Assembly: GCA_964555295.1 (NCBI GenBank)
Contig: CAZKRL010000027.1
Span: forward strand, 1-41,172
Source: CAZKRL01 sp964555295
Lineage (GTDB): Bacteria > Bacteroidota > Bacteroidia > Flavobacteriales_D > Sanyastnellaceae
DNA: 41,172 bases
Reading direction: 5' to 3'
Position numbers and translations under genes: made by a program. Of this stretch, positions 33,826 to 41,172 are shown in pieces. Position 1 is the first letter of the stretch. Each line of letters opens with the position of its first letter. Below the pieces are notes generated by a model. The model had not been told where the DNA came from, ran no database searches, and saw nothing but the letters and a program-made list of their open reading frames with translations.

Positions 33826-34848
33826 TCACAGCGGCTCAATATCTACCTCCGGGTCTTGCAGCAAGGTATGCTGCTTCATTTTCTCAAGCACTTGCAGAGC
33901 AACTTCCAGCGCTCTGGTGCCGTCGCGAAGTGACACAGCCACTGCACCTCCCGTTTGAATTGAATTACCAAAAGAGGCAAGCTCTTCTTTGATTGCATTG
34001 CTGTCAGCAGACACGGGCTTCTGCACTCGCAATTCCTTTTTTACGCCAGCACTACCCGTTTCTATAATGATGGCAAAGGGGTCGGGTTGTTCTTCTACGG
34101 GATGCAAGGTCACTATTTCCGTTGTCTTTTCCAGGAAGTCTACAGCAATGTATGCGTCACGCTGAAAAAACCTTGATTTCCTCATCCGCTTCATCGATAT
34201 TCTGCTCGCCGTGAGATTCGCAACGCTACCGTCATCAAGTTCAATTCTCGCATTAGCAATATCCGGCGACTCACTCAAGACAGATACCCCGCTCGCAAGA
34301 ATTCTTCTCACATTAGCTCCGGTGACTGAGAGCACAATATCAATGTCGTGAATCATCAAGTCGAGAACCACAGAAACGTCGGTGCCTCGAGGATTGAATT
34401 GAGCCAATCGATGCGTTTCAATGAATCGTGGCTTGTTTAGGTGCTCCCTCGCCGCGATAAATGCCGGGTTGAATCGCTCAACATGACCTACCTGAATCTT
34501 GACTCCCGCCTCGCGCTCAAGTTTGAGCAATGTTCTGGCTTCCTCAGAAGTACTAGTCACGGGCTTCTCCACAAAAACATGACGGAGAGATTTTATGGCC
34601 GCAACGGCCGTAGCATAATGGGCTGAGGTTGGACAAACAATATCAATCGCGTCACAATCTTCCATCATTTCCTCCAATGAACCAAACGCTAGGCACTGGA
34701 ATTGCTGTGAAGCTTCTGATGCCGCGCGAGCATCGGGATCAAAAAGCCCTCTCAAATCAAATATCTCATCAAGCTCACGAAGACACTTGAGGTGGATTTT
34801 TCCCAGATGACCTGCTCCGGCGACACCAATCTTTATACGCTTATTCAC
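33826..34848 (-). CDS. Gfo/Idh/MocA family NAD(P)-dependent oxidoreductase
   Basis: A 340-residue oxidoreductase. The Rossmann motif GVAGAGHLGKIHLKCL is at 8-23, the EKPVT motif (about residue 94) is the family's conserved lysine, and DLMIHDIDIVLS contains the catalytic-region aspartate/histidine. Members act on sugars or nucleotide sugars, such as UDP-GlcNAc dehydrogenases, or on inositol. The start is GTG 34848 with no in-frame ATG nearby; it begins MNKRIKIGVAGAG, which is right for the family. Its place upstream of the lipoprotein and sugar transferase genes suggests provision of a sugar nucleotide. The substrate is inference. Confidence 0.87.
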   Translation of the reverse strand: MNKRIKIGVAGAGHLGKIHLKCLRELDEIFDLRGLFDPDARAASEASQQFQCLAFGSLEEMMEDCDAIDIVCPTSAHYATAVAAIKSLRHVFVEKPVTSTSEEARTLLKLEREAGVKIQVGHVERFNPAFIAAREHLNKPRFIETHRLAQFNPRGTDVSVVLDLMIHDIDIVLSVTGANVRRILASGVSVLSESPDIANARIELDDGSVANLTASRISMKRMRKSRFFQRDAYIAVDFLEKTTEIVTLHPVEEQPDPFAIIIETGSAGVKKELRVQKPVSADSNAIKEELASFGNSIQTGGAVAVSLRDGTRALEVALQVLEKMKQHTLLQDPEVDIEPL

Positions 34849-34933
34849 TAATGCAATTTTTGTTTTGGCGGGTATGTATAAAAGTCCGTTGATTTTTTCT
34901 TTTCAACAGACATGATAACAAGTTTCTAAACTA

Positions 34934-34941
34934 TAGCTTTA
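34934..34941 (+). promoter_or_regulatory. Possible -7 box of pcm
   Basis: TAGCTTTA is one base from TANNTTTG and ends five bases before the pcm ATG at 34947. No -33 TTTG is found at 19 bases. Confidence 0.3.
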
Positions 34942-34946
34942 GGCCA

Positions 34947-35612
34947 ATGGAAGACAACCACAGACATAAAGGATTGCGCAAAAAAATGGTGGAGCATCTG
35001 GCTGAGTTAGGCATATGTGACAAGAGTGTATTAGAAGCCATGAATTCCGTTCCTCGCCATTTTTTTCTCGATAGTGCATTTCTGGAATTCGCCTACGAAA
35101 ACAAAGCGCCAGAAATAAGGGCCAAGCAAAAGATTTCACATCCTTATACAGTAGCCTTTCAGACCGAGTTATTATCCGTTTCACCAGGCATGAAAGTGCT
35201 TGAAATCGGCACGGGAAGTGGCTATCAAGCTGCCGTTCTTTGCCAGCTCGGCGCAAAAGTCTTTTCAATTGAGCGCCATCTCATTCTTCATCAGGAATGT
35301 GCAAAACTATTCGAGGAGCTGAAAAAACTGGATCGACGCTTCAACCCTCATCTCGTTTATGGCGATGGCTTCAAAGGTATTCCTGCCTTTGCCCCTTATG
35401 ACAGGGTCATTATAACTTGTGCATTACCCAGATTTCCAGAGGAACTGCTCAAACAAATGAAACCCGGCGGGATTCTTGTAATGCCTTTAGGCGAAGGGGT
35501 TTCTCAAATGACAGTAATTAGAGAGAATGAAAATGGGGAATTCGTTATGTCACAACACGGCGAATTCTCATTCGTTCCTATGCTCGAAAAGAGAGATGCC
35601 AAGTCAGGGTAA
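34947..35612 (+). CDS. pcm: Protein-L-isoaspartate O-methyltransferase
   Basis: A 221-residue repair methyltransferase that methylates isoaspartyl residues in aged proteins. The family signature is clear: VPRHFFLDSAF, SHPYTVAFQTELL, motif I VLEIGTGSGYQAAVL, GDGFKGIPAFAPYDRVIITCA and LLKQMKPGGILVMPLG. The length is normal for bacteria. The -7-like box five bases before the ATG supports the start. It ends directly against the stop codon of the opposing helicase gene, with no base between. Confidence 0.95.
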   Translation: MEDNHRHKGLRKKMVEHLAELGICDKSVLEAMNSVPRHFFLDSAFLEFAYENKAPEIRAKQKISHPYTVAFQTELLSVSPGMKVLEIGTGSGYQAAVLCQLGAKVFSIERHLILHQECAKLFEELKKLDRRFNPHLVYGDGFKGIPAFAPYDRVIITCALPRFPEELLKQMKPGGILVMPLGEGVSQMTVIRENENGEFVMSQHGEFSFVPMLEKRDAKSG

Positions 35613-37502
35613 TCAATAATCAGAAAATTCCCAAGCGGTTCTGTATTGCGCTGATTTCTCAATGTAACTCATCAAGCGATTGTAAAAAGCATCATTACCA
35701 AAAGTGGCGCTGTCACCTATAATAACCAGTTTCTTTCGGGCGCGGGTCATCGCTACATTCATGCGGCGATAGTCTTTCAAAAACCCAATCTCCTGGCGGT
35801 CGTTACTGCGCACTAAACTAATGTATATAACATCGCGCTCCTGCCCCTGAAAAGCGTCTACCGTATTTACAGTAATATTGATATGTTCGCGCAATTTCCT
35901 CTTCAACAATTCTGTTTGAGCGCGATATGGAGAAATAACACCTACCGAAGCGCTCTTCAGTTGTGGCATCATTTGCGTGAGGTGCTTTAGTAAAACCTGT
36001 GTCTCCTGCTCATTCTGCAGCGAGCTGCCCTCATCACCTTGCTCCTCATCAAAAGCACATCCTGCGGTATCAATAAATTCAAAAGCCGCATCGCCCTCCA
36101 ACAACAACCAGTTTTTGTTTTTCTCACCACTTTCCAGCAAGCCCTTATAAAACTCATTGTTGGAAAACTGCATGATGTCATTGTGCATTCGATATTGCGT
36201 GCGCAGCAAGGAGACTCGCGGCTGGCGATGAATGATTTTTTCCAATAACGATACCTCAAGACCTTTGGCCGCGGCTCGCGTAGATTTCACCACGGGAGGC
36301 AATTGATAAGGGTCTCCTGCAATTACAACCTTGTCGGCTTTCATGATAGGAACCCATGCCGCTGGCTCCATTGACTGCCCTGCCTCGTCGAGAAAGACGA
36401 TATCGAAGTGTCGCGCCTTCAACGTATCCATTGCTGCTCCGATATACGTAACCGCGATGACCTGAGCATCATCAAGCATTTTATCAATCAGATATTGCTC
36501 TGTTTCCCTGGCCTCGCGATTAATGTTTTTGGCTTCATTCAGCAACAGCTTCCGCTGTTCAGCTTCCTCTCTTCCAAATTTTCTCTTGTACTTGCCAGCC
36601 ATACGCCTGAGTTCAGCGGCTCGCTTTTTCAAATCTCCAACGGCATTGTATTCTTTGTTGCGCTGAAGTAAGACATCAAGGGTCAATGCAGTGGCCTCTT
36701 CTTCAACCTTAGCGAGATTTCCTAATCGGATAACGCGCACTCCCTTTGCGTTGACTGATCGCGCAAAGTGGTCAGTAGCAGCGTTGCTAGGCGCACATAT
36801 CAATATCTTATTGCCTTGATTTGCCAGCCATTCCACTGCGGCAACGAGTGTGGTTGTTTTTCCAGTTCCCGGCGGACCGTGAACGATGGCAATATCTTCC
36901 TGTGATGCTATGCAATGCACGGCATCAATTTGAGATGCATTCAATTCCGATATTAACAGCCCTTCTACTTTACGTGACTGCGTCTCTTCATAGCCAAGAA
37001 TGCGATCGCGCAATTCTCTTGGACGCCCCTTAGTGACATTAATAAGTTCATTTAGGGTCTGAAACATGACATCATACGTGCGGGTATCGAACAATCGGTC
37101 AACACCCAGCTTACCATCGTCAATCCAGTCAGGAAGCTCATCCAACTGGAAAGAAATTTTCATTCTGGATTCATCGGCATAACCTATTGTTCCCTGGATT
37201 CGCCTTACTTCCGTAGAGTCGGCAAGTGAGAACAACGACACCGGGGCCCCTGATTGAAAATGGCCTTCAGCGCCTGAACGAGTTGTTTTCTCTACAACGA
37301 TGAAGGGATATGCCCCTAGACCAAAACCCGTTTCGTGAATTTTTAAGGGGAACCATGAAATACCGTTTCTAACTCGTTCGTGCACACCTGCATTATCCAG
37401 CCAAGCAAGATGTTGGGTGCGGTCTTCCTCACGTTCGACTAACAGTAACTCGGAGAGCGCCGCCAGTTCTGCAATCGCGTCAGGATATTTCTTTTCCTGC
37501 AA
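35613..37502 (-). CDS. Superfamily 1 DNA/RNA helicase (IGHMBP2/Smubp-2-like, AAA_11/AAA_12)
   Basis: A 629-residue SF1B helicase. An N-terminal beta-barrel-like domain (about 20-180) precedes the Walker A GPPGTGKTT (209-217), Walker B VFLDEAGQSMEP, motif III GDPYQLPPVV, then the second RecA domain with LLRTQYRMH, VISPYRAQ, VNTVDAFQGQERDVIYISLVR and RRMNVAMTRARKKLVIIGD. All helicase motifs are present. The ordering is that of Upf1/IGHMBP2-type helicases, widespread in Bacteroidota; a role in RNA or DNA metabolism is likely. The start is TTG 37502: no ATG lies before residue 114 and an in-frame stop is four codons upstream, so the start codon is unusual but well bounded. Confidence 0.93.
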   Translation of the reverse strand: MQEKKYPDAIAELAALSELLLVEREEDRTQHLAWLDNAGVHERVRNGISWFPLKIHETGFGLGAYPFIVVEKTTRSGAEGHFQSGAPVSLFSLADSTEVRRIQGTIGYADESRMKISFQLDELPDWIDDGKLGVDRLFDTRTYDVMFQTLNELINVTKGRPRELRDRILGYEETQSRKVEGLLISELNASQIDAVHCIASQEDIAIVHGPPGTGKTTTLVAAVEWLANQGNKILICAPSNAATDHFARSVNAKGVRVIRLGNLAKVEEEATALTLDVLLQRNKEYNAVGDLKKRAAELRRMAGKYKRKFGREEAEQRKLLLNEAKNINREARETEQYLIDKMLDDAQVIAVTYIGAAMDTLKARHFDIVFLDEAGQSMEPAAWVPIMKADKVVIAGDPYQLPPVVKSTRAAAKGLEVSLLEKIIHRQPRVSLLRTQYRMHNDIMQFSNNEFYKGLLESGEKNKNWLLLEGDAAFEFIDTAGCAFDEEQGDEGSSLQNEQETQVLLKHLTQMMPQLKSASVGVISPYRAQTELLKRKLREHINITVNTVDAFQGQERDVIYISLVRSNDRQEIGFLKDYRRMNVAMTRARKKLVIIGDSATFGNDAFYNRLMSYIEKSAQYRTAWEFSDY

Positions 37503-37522
37503 TGAAATAGCTTGTCAGAACA

Positions 37523-40120
37523 TTAACGCAAGATGGTCACATAACCGGCGTATTCCTTTACACCAGAATTGCTTTTCAACCCAAGTATATAGTAATATGT
37601 GCCGTCGGATACCTCGCTGGCCGTCCAGTCGCCATCGTAGTCTGTGTCTTCAAATACCAGAGCCCCCCATCGATTGAAAACCTTCAGAAAACTACCCGGA
37701 AAACGAGACACACTGAGGATATCAAACTTATCATTTCTGCCATCACCATTTGGGGTGAAGACGTTCGGAATCTCGAGCTCACAAGGCTCAGGAATTACTT
37801 GAAACAAATAGTCTCTCGATTCCGTGCAATATTTTTGGCTTACCGTGGCAACATAATACCCGCCCTCGTTCACGACATCCAGCCCGGGCGTGGTGGCAAA
37901 TGCAGCGAGAGTGGGAGCGTTATTCACAAAAGCCGAGTCAGTAGCATAGTAATTCCAGACCCAATCTACCTGTTGCCCAACCTCTCCAGGCACAATATTG
38001 GTAGGCAATACTTGGAAACAAGGTCTTATGGTGTCGCTCAGAGTTGGCAAGCTTGGTGCGATATGATAATCAAGTGTATCACTATTGCAAGGCGCCAAGG
38101 CAATTAAGCGATAAATTCCGTCCACCGTAACCACAATTGTATCGTTGGTAGAGGATGGGAACGTTTGGTTTGGCGGGAACCATTGGTATGAATAATTTCC
38201 TGGCCCCGCAGGCGTAGCAACTACCTCATGCGGCATTGTAACATCACAGTCAAACTGTTCGGGCAAGCCAAGCTCCACAGAACCGCCATATTCAACGCGA
38301 ACGATTGCAGTATCAAAGCAGTTTTGCAAAGAGGTGATATTAACTACAACGACATAATCGATGGGGTCTCCGGCGAAGTTTACAATATCTGGTGACAATT
38401 CATTGGTCGCGGATAAAAATGTACCAGGGCTCCAACTGAAAATCATGTCGGTTTGGTCATCATCAATTACCGTAACATTCGTTGGTACAACATCACCGCA
38501 AGTAACTAGGCTATCTGCATTGATTTCTGGTGATCGAACCGTAATAGATATACTATCGTTATATGTGCAGCCAAAGTCATTTTTCACCTCATAGAAAAAC
38601 TCATAAACACCCGGCTCGGTGGGTGTGAAGATGGCCCAGTCACAATTTGGGCCCATAAAAGAAAATTGCTCTGGGTTTTGCCAATAACTTGAGTCGCAGC
38701 CACTGCCTATTATTGGGGTGAATGTCAATACATCAGGATAGAACGAGGCATTAAAGGCAACACCAAATTCAAAAACCCAACCATCGTCTGCGCCAACAAC
38801 ATCACAGACCTCCAATTGCCAGGTGCCGTTGAGCGGACAACCGATCAAATCCGCAAATGAACCTTCTGGCTCATACTCTCCTGCTGGGATGGGAGATGCA
38901 CCGCCCCCTGCCAAATACTCCATCCAAGTACCTCCGGTTGAATTAGGTGTAAAGGTGTAAGTATAGCCCACTCCCGGAACCCCGCTTTCATCATCAATGG
39001 GCTCACCAAGAAAAGTCCCTGAACCAGCCTCCGCTGGAAGGATATTCATTACGGAACCATCCGGACAAATCACGTTTATAATGATATCTCCAACAAAACT
39101 GTGTTCGATATTAAAGTAAATACTACTGAAATCATCCACAGAAGCGATAGTGTCTCCGTTATCAAAACTATTGAAATTGATTTCCGCATAAAGACATCCC
39201 TGATTATCGGGGATATATACACCGTTCTCAAATACTACGCTTTGATCCTCCACCCAAGTTACTGCCTGGCCATTTTGATTTTCGTCGTTAAACTCAGATG
39301 TTGTATCCACGAATGCCTCGGTGCCAATCAACACTTCATTGCCGACGCAGAAATAATCGGAGGTAGTGGAGATATCAAAAAGATAAGGTGTAGAGACCAA
39401 AACAATTACCATCGGCAGATTCACGCTGGTACATCCACTTGTGTCCTCAAGATTGAGCCGCACTCTATAACCTCCTGGTTCGTTGAATTGATAAGTCAGC
39501 GTTGGCCATGCCGCGGTATCAAATGAATTATCAATGGTCCAAGAGGTTATCGGGGCATCTGTGAATGGTTGTCCATTTCCATCGGTGGATCCGCTAGCAT
39601 CAAAATTTACGGTTTCACCGGGACAAATCTTTATGGTATCACCGCCGGCTTCAATATTGGCCAAGGGATATGCACAAGGAACACCACAGGTTACACGGAA
39701 ATTATAAGCACCTAATTCAGAATCATCATTGGATATGAAGTTGATTGTTAGGCAACCGCCGGGATTTGTGGTCAAGTCAGGACTGATGGTTTCGAACTGC
39801 AAATCTCCCAGCGAATTCGCGGTTATCAGCGGAGCTGAAATATCAGCGCCGTTGTGGATAAACATAGTGTCACCAGGCGATAAGTCAAAGTCCAGAAAGT
39901 ATAAGTTTACCTGCACCTCCGGGGCTATTGGACATACCGTAAGCACGTTATTTTGGCCTGCAGAATACGGGGCCAATCCACCGTTATCGGGGTTTACACT
40001 GAGATCACATGTATTGTACACGTCGTCATCTGGCATACTGATCACCTCCGTTTGAGCAACGGCACTAACCCCAAAAAATATTGAGCAAATCAGTGAGATG
40101 TATAGGTTTCGATTCATCAT
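37523..40120 (-). CDS. T9SS type B exported protein with CUB-like, PKD and P domains
   Basis: An 865-residue secreted protein. After the signal peptide (MMNRNLYISLICSIFFGVSAVAQ), a CUB-like domain (about 35-145) precedes a PKD-like segment (ICPGETVNFDASGSTDGNG). Near 305-470 is a proprotein-convertase P domain (FNIEHSFVGDIIINVICPDG, LIGCPLNGTWQLEVCDVVGADDGW). Ig/PKD-like stretches follow. The last 85 residues (EIPNVFTPNGDGRNDKFDI, KVFNRWGALVFE, YYYILGL) are the T9SS type B sorting domain, also called the gliding-motility C-terminal domain, which in other members lets the protein reach the surface. No catalytic motif is seen. Start 40120 (first of two methionines) is chosen; the longer frame overlaps the preceding gene. 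It follows the small secreted protein gene by seven bases. Confidence 0.92.
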   Translation of the reverse strand: MMNRNLYISLICSIFFGVSAVAQTEVISMPDDDVYNTCDLSVNPDNGGLAPYSAGQNNVLTVCPIAPEVQVNLYFLDFDLSPGDTMFIHNGADISAPLITANSLGDLQFETISPDLTTNPGGCLTINFISNDDSELGAYNFRVTCGVPCAYPLANIEAGGDTIKICPGETVNFDASGSTDGNGQPFTDAPITSWTIDNSFDTAAWPTLTYQFNEPGGYRVRLNLEDTSGCTSVNLPMVIVLVSTPYLFDISTTSDYFCVGNEVLIGTEAFVDTTSEFNDENQNGQAVTWVEDQSVVFENGVYIPDNQGCLYAEINFNSFDNGDTIASVDDFSSIYFNIEHSFVGDIIINVICPDGSVMNILPAEAGSGTFLGEPIDDESGVPGVGYTYTFTPNSTGGTWMEYLAGGGASPIPAGEYEPEGSFADLIGCPLNGTWQLEVCDVVGADDGWVFEFGVAFNASFYPDVLTFTPIIGSGCDSSYWQNPEQFSFMGPNCDWAIFTPTEPGVYEFFYEVKNDFGCTYNDSISITVRSPEINADSLVTCGDVVPTNVTVIDDDQTDMIFSWSPGTFLSATNELSPDIVNFAGDPIDYVVVVNITSLQNCFDTAIVRVEYGGSVELGLPEQFDCDVTMPHEVVATPAGPGNYSYQWFPPNQTFPSSTNDTIVVTVDGIYRLIALAPCNSDTLDYHIAPSLPTLSDTIRPCFQVLPTNIVPGEVGQQVDWVWNYYATDSAFVNNAPTLAAFATTPGLDVVNEGGYYVATVSQKYCTESRDYLFQVIPEPCELEIPNVFTPNGDGRNDKFDILSVSRFPGSFLKVFNRWGALVFEDTDYDGDWTASEVSDGTYYYILGLKSNSGVKEYAGYVTILR

Positions 40121-40127
40121 GATGGCC

Positions 40128-40544
40128 TTATTTTTTATTCCTTTCATAACGTTGCTTTTCTTTCTTCATCATTTCTACAGACCTTACAACCAATAATTTC
40201 GACACCCCGTCAGTAGTGGTTATCATCAAGTTTTCACAAACTCCCTCACTTTGAGGAAGGCGATACAACAACGGATTAAACTCGCCTAAATCTGCCAATG
40301 ACAAATTAACAGGCTCACCTGAGCGCTTAACCAATTGGTAATTGCTCAGACCTGATCCGACTTTCATGTCTTCAAACCAACAAAGCTTGTCGCCCCGTAG
40401 GTTAAGGTCGGCTAAAGTCTCGTTGCTAAAGTTTGCAATTTCGCTTTCGGTATAAGCCGCCTTCACTTTGTTTGTTGGCACAATCCTTTGGCTGTAGGCG
40501 GTGATTCCGATAACAAGAAGAAATAACATCAGCGTCTTTTTCAT
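40128..40544 (-). CDS. Small secreted protein, unknown function
   Basis: A 138-residue protein with a signal peptide (about 1-18, MKKTLMLFLLVIGITAYS). The mature part is mixed and charged, with WFEDMKVGSGLSN and ends in a lysine-rich helix (RSVEMMKKEKQRYERNKK). I do not recognise it. It is seven bases upstream of the T9SS type B gene and likely co-transcribed, so it may assist or accompany that protein. A TATATTTG box lies 16 bases before its ATG on the minus strand. Confidence 0.75.
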   Translation of the reverse strand: MKKTLMLFLLVIGITAYSQRIVPTNKVKAAYTESEIANFSNETLADLNLRGDKLCWFEDMKVGSGLSNYQLVKRSGEPVNLSLADLGEFNPLLYRLPQSEGVCENLMITTTDGVSKLLVVRSVEMMKKEKQRYERNKK

Positions 40545-40560
40545 GTTTTACAATGTTGGG

Positions 40561-40568
40561 CAAATATA
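40561..40568 (-). promoter_or_regulatory. -7 box of the small secreted protein/T9SS type B unit
   Basis: The minus strand reads TATATTTG, a full match to TANNTTTG, 16 bases before the ATG at 40544. No TTTG sits at the usual -33 distance. Confidence 0.5.
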
Positions 40569-40735
40569 CTGTTTCGTAATGCTACGTTCATTTAACACCT
40601 GGTCGACAGGAATTACTTGGTGTAAGACCTTTTTTTTTAATGTGAGTTGCGTAGACATAATTTCTTTGATGAAACCTCAAAATCCAAAAGCAGGCGACAA
40701 TATTGAATCAAGAAATTCAGTAGAAAAATTCTCAA

Positions 40736-40766
40736 TTTGGATGAAGTAGCATAAAGAGTATATTTG
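40736..40766 (+). promoter_or_regulatory. Consensus Bacteroidota promoter of the tRNA operon
   Basis: TTTG (40736-40739), exactly 19 bases, then TATATTTG (40759-40766): a full match to TTTG-N19-TANNTTTG. The expected start is near 40772, some 18 bases before mature tRNA-Lys. The same spacing is used by the tRNA-Gln promoter at 302-332. Confidence 0.88.
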
Positions 40767-40789
40767 CGCCCGCTTTTTAGCAAAAACCA

Positions 40790-40862
40790 GATCTCGTAGC
40801 TCAGCCGGTAGAGCAATACACTTTTAATGTATGGGTCCTGGGTTCGAGTCCCAGCGGGATCA
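40790..40862 (+). tRNA. tRNA-Lys (anticodon TTT)
   Basis: The sequence folds as a cloverleaf: acceptor GATCTCG/CGGGATC (one G-U pair), D-loop GCTCAGCCGGTAGAGC, anticodon stem ATACA/TGTAT around CTTTTAA giving UUU, T-arm GGGTTCGAGTCCC. CCA is not encoded. It is first in a Lys-Leu-Leu row. Confidence 0.96.
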
Positions 40863-40872
40863 CCGGAAAGCA

Positions 40873-40908
40873 GAAGAAGATGGTCGTCTATGGCGACCAT
40901 CATTCTTC
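40873..40908 (+). other. Hairpin between tRNA-Lys and tRNA-Leu
   Basis: An 8-bp perfect stem (40879-40886 with 40894-40901) can be lengthened to about 14 pairs with one bulge. There is no U tract after it, so it is more likely a processing or spacing structure than a terminator. Confidence 0.4.
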
Positions 40909-40921
40909 ATAAATACCGTTA

Positions 40922-41003
<82 letters not shown>

Positions 41004-41085
41004 CCCTTCCGGATTGATCCGGTTTCATTCGAGATGGAAGAGCTCGATAAATTCTTCAGAGGCGCGAAGCTGATGAACCCACAAT

Positions 41086-41167
41086 ACCGAAGTGGCGGAA
41101 TTGGTAGACGCGCACGTTTCAGGTGCGTGTGTCGCAAGACGTGAGGGTTCGAGTCCCTCCTTCGGTA
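41086..41167 (+). tRNA. tRNA-Leu (anticodon CAG)
   Basis: An 82-base class II tRNA: acceptor ACCGAAG/CTTCGGT, anticodon loop TTCAGGT giving CAG, long variable arm with TGTCGCAAGACG, and T-arm GGGTTCGAGTCCC. An alternative pairing starting one base earlier (TACCGAA) exists, so the 5' end is uncertain by one base. It lies at the right edge. Confidence 0.93.
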
Positions 41168-41172
41168 CGACA

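Noticed and set aside
41009..41022. CCGGA/TCCGG hairpin after tRNA-Leu(GAG) as a terminator
   Set aside because: Only five pairs and a weak T tract, and a further tRNA follows in the same direction.

Overview
The window reads as a chromosomal segment of a Bacteroidota bacterium, probably in or near the Flavobacteriales. The evidence is: two very large exported proteins ending in type IX secretion (T9SS) sorting domains (one type A, one type B), a DUF2723 membrane glycosyltransferase, a PafA-type phosphatase, a LysM/periplasmic-binding hybrid, and promoters of the Bacteroidota type (TTTG-N19-TANNTTTG). I see no rRNA, insertion sequence, prophage, integrase or CRISPR array. Genes are packed tightly and intact, so this looks like core genome, not an island.

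Layout. 1-330: a TPP riboswitch pointing left off the window, and a tRNA-Gln gene with its own promoter and terminator. 370-1830: an aldehyde dehydrogenase with a terminator. 2107-7481: a DUF2723/GT117-like glycosyltransferase, divergent from an overlapping 2-oxoglutarate oxygenase/methyltransferase pair. 7482-10852 (minus): PafA-like phosphatase overlapping an M61 peptidase. 11038-13186: histidine kinase and OmpR-type regulator. 13262-17494: short-chain dehydrogenase, M28 peptidase, polytopic GT-C-like protein and methyltransferase in one row. 17515-19100 (minus): adenylate kinase then Obg GTPase. 19191-20579: lipoamide dehydrogenase. 20620-28542 (minus): GMP synthase, LysM/PBP1 protein, coproporphyrinogen oxidase and a T9SS type A giant protein. 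28592-31445: Maf, an outer-membrane-like protein (minus) and histidine ammonia-lyase. 31457-34848 (minus): Gfo/Idh oxidoreductase, lipoprotein and polyprenyl-phosphate sugar transferase, a small surface-polysaccharide set. 34947-37502: Pcm, convergent with an SF1 helicase. 37523-40544 (minus): small secreted protein and a T9SS type B protein. 40736-41167: a tRNA operon Lys-Leu-Leu behind a perfect consensus promoter.

How the parts relate. The window mixes housekeeping (guaA, adk, obg, lpdA, hemF, maf, pcm, hutH) with cell-envelope functions: protein or lipid glycosylation (DUF2723, GT-C, sugar transferase), T9SS cargo, and envelope peptidases/phosphatase. No obviously novel defence or mobile system is present. 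The signals most worth following are a recurring TANNTTTG-like box ending 4-5 nt before start codons, which suggests leaderless mRNAs; the oxygenase/methyltransferase pair opposite the glycosyltransferase, with a palindrome between them; and the alternating A-B-A-B-A PKD architecture of the type A cargo protein. No gap above 300 bases is unexplained; the longest empty stretch (1880-2106) holds nothing I can name.
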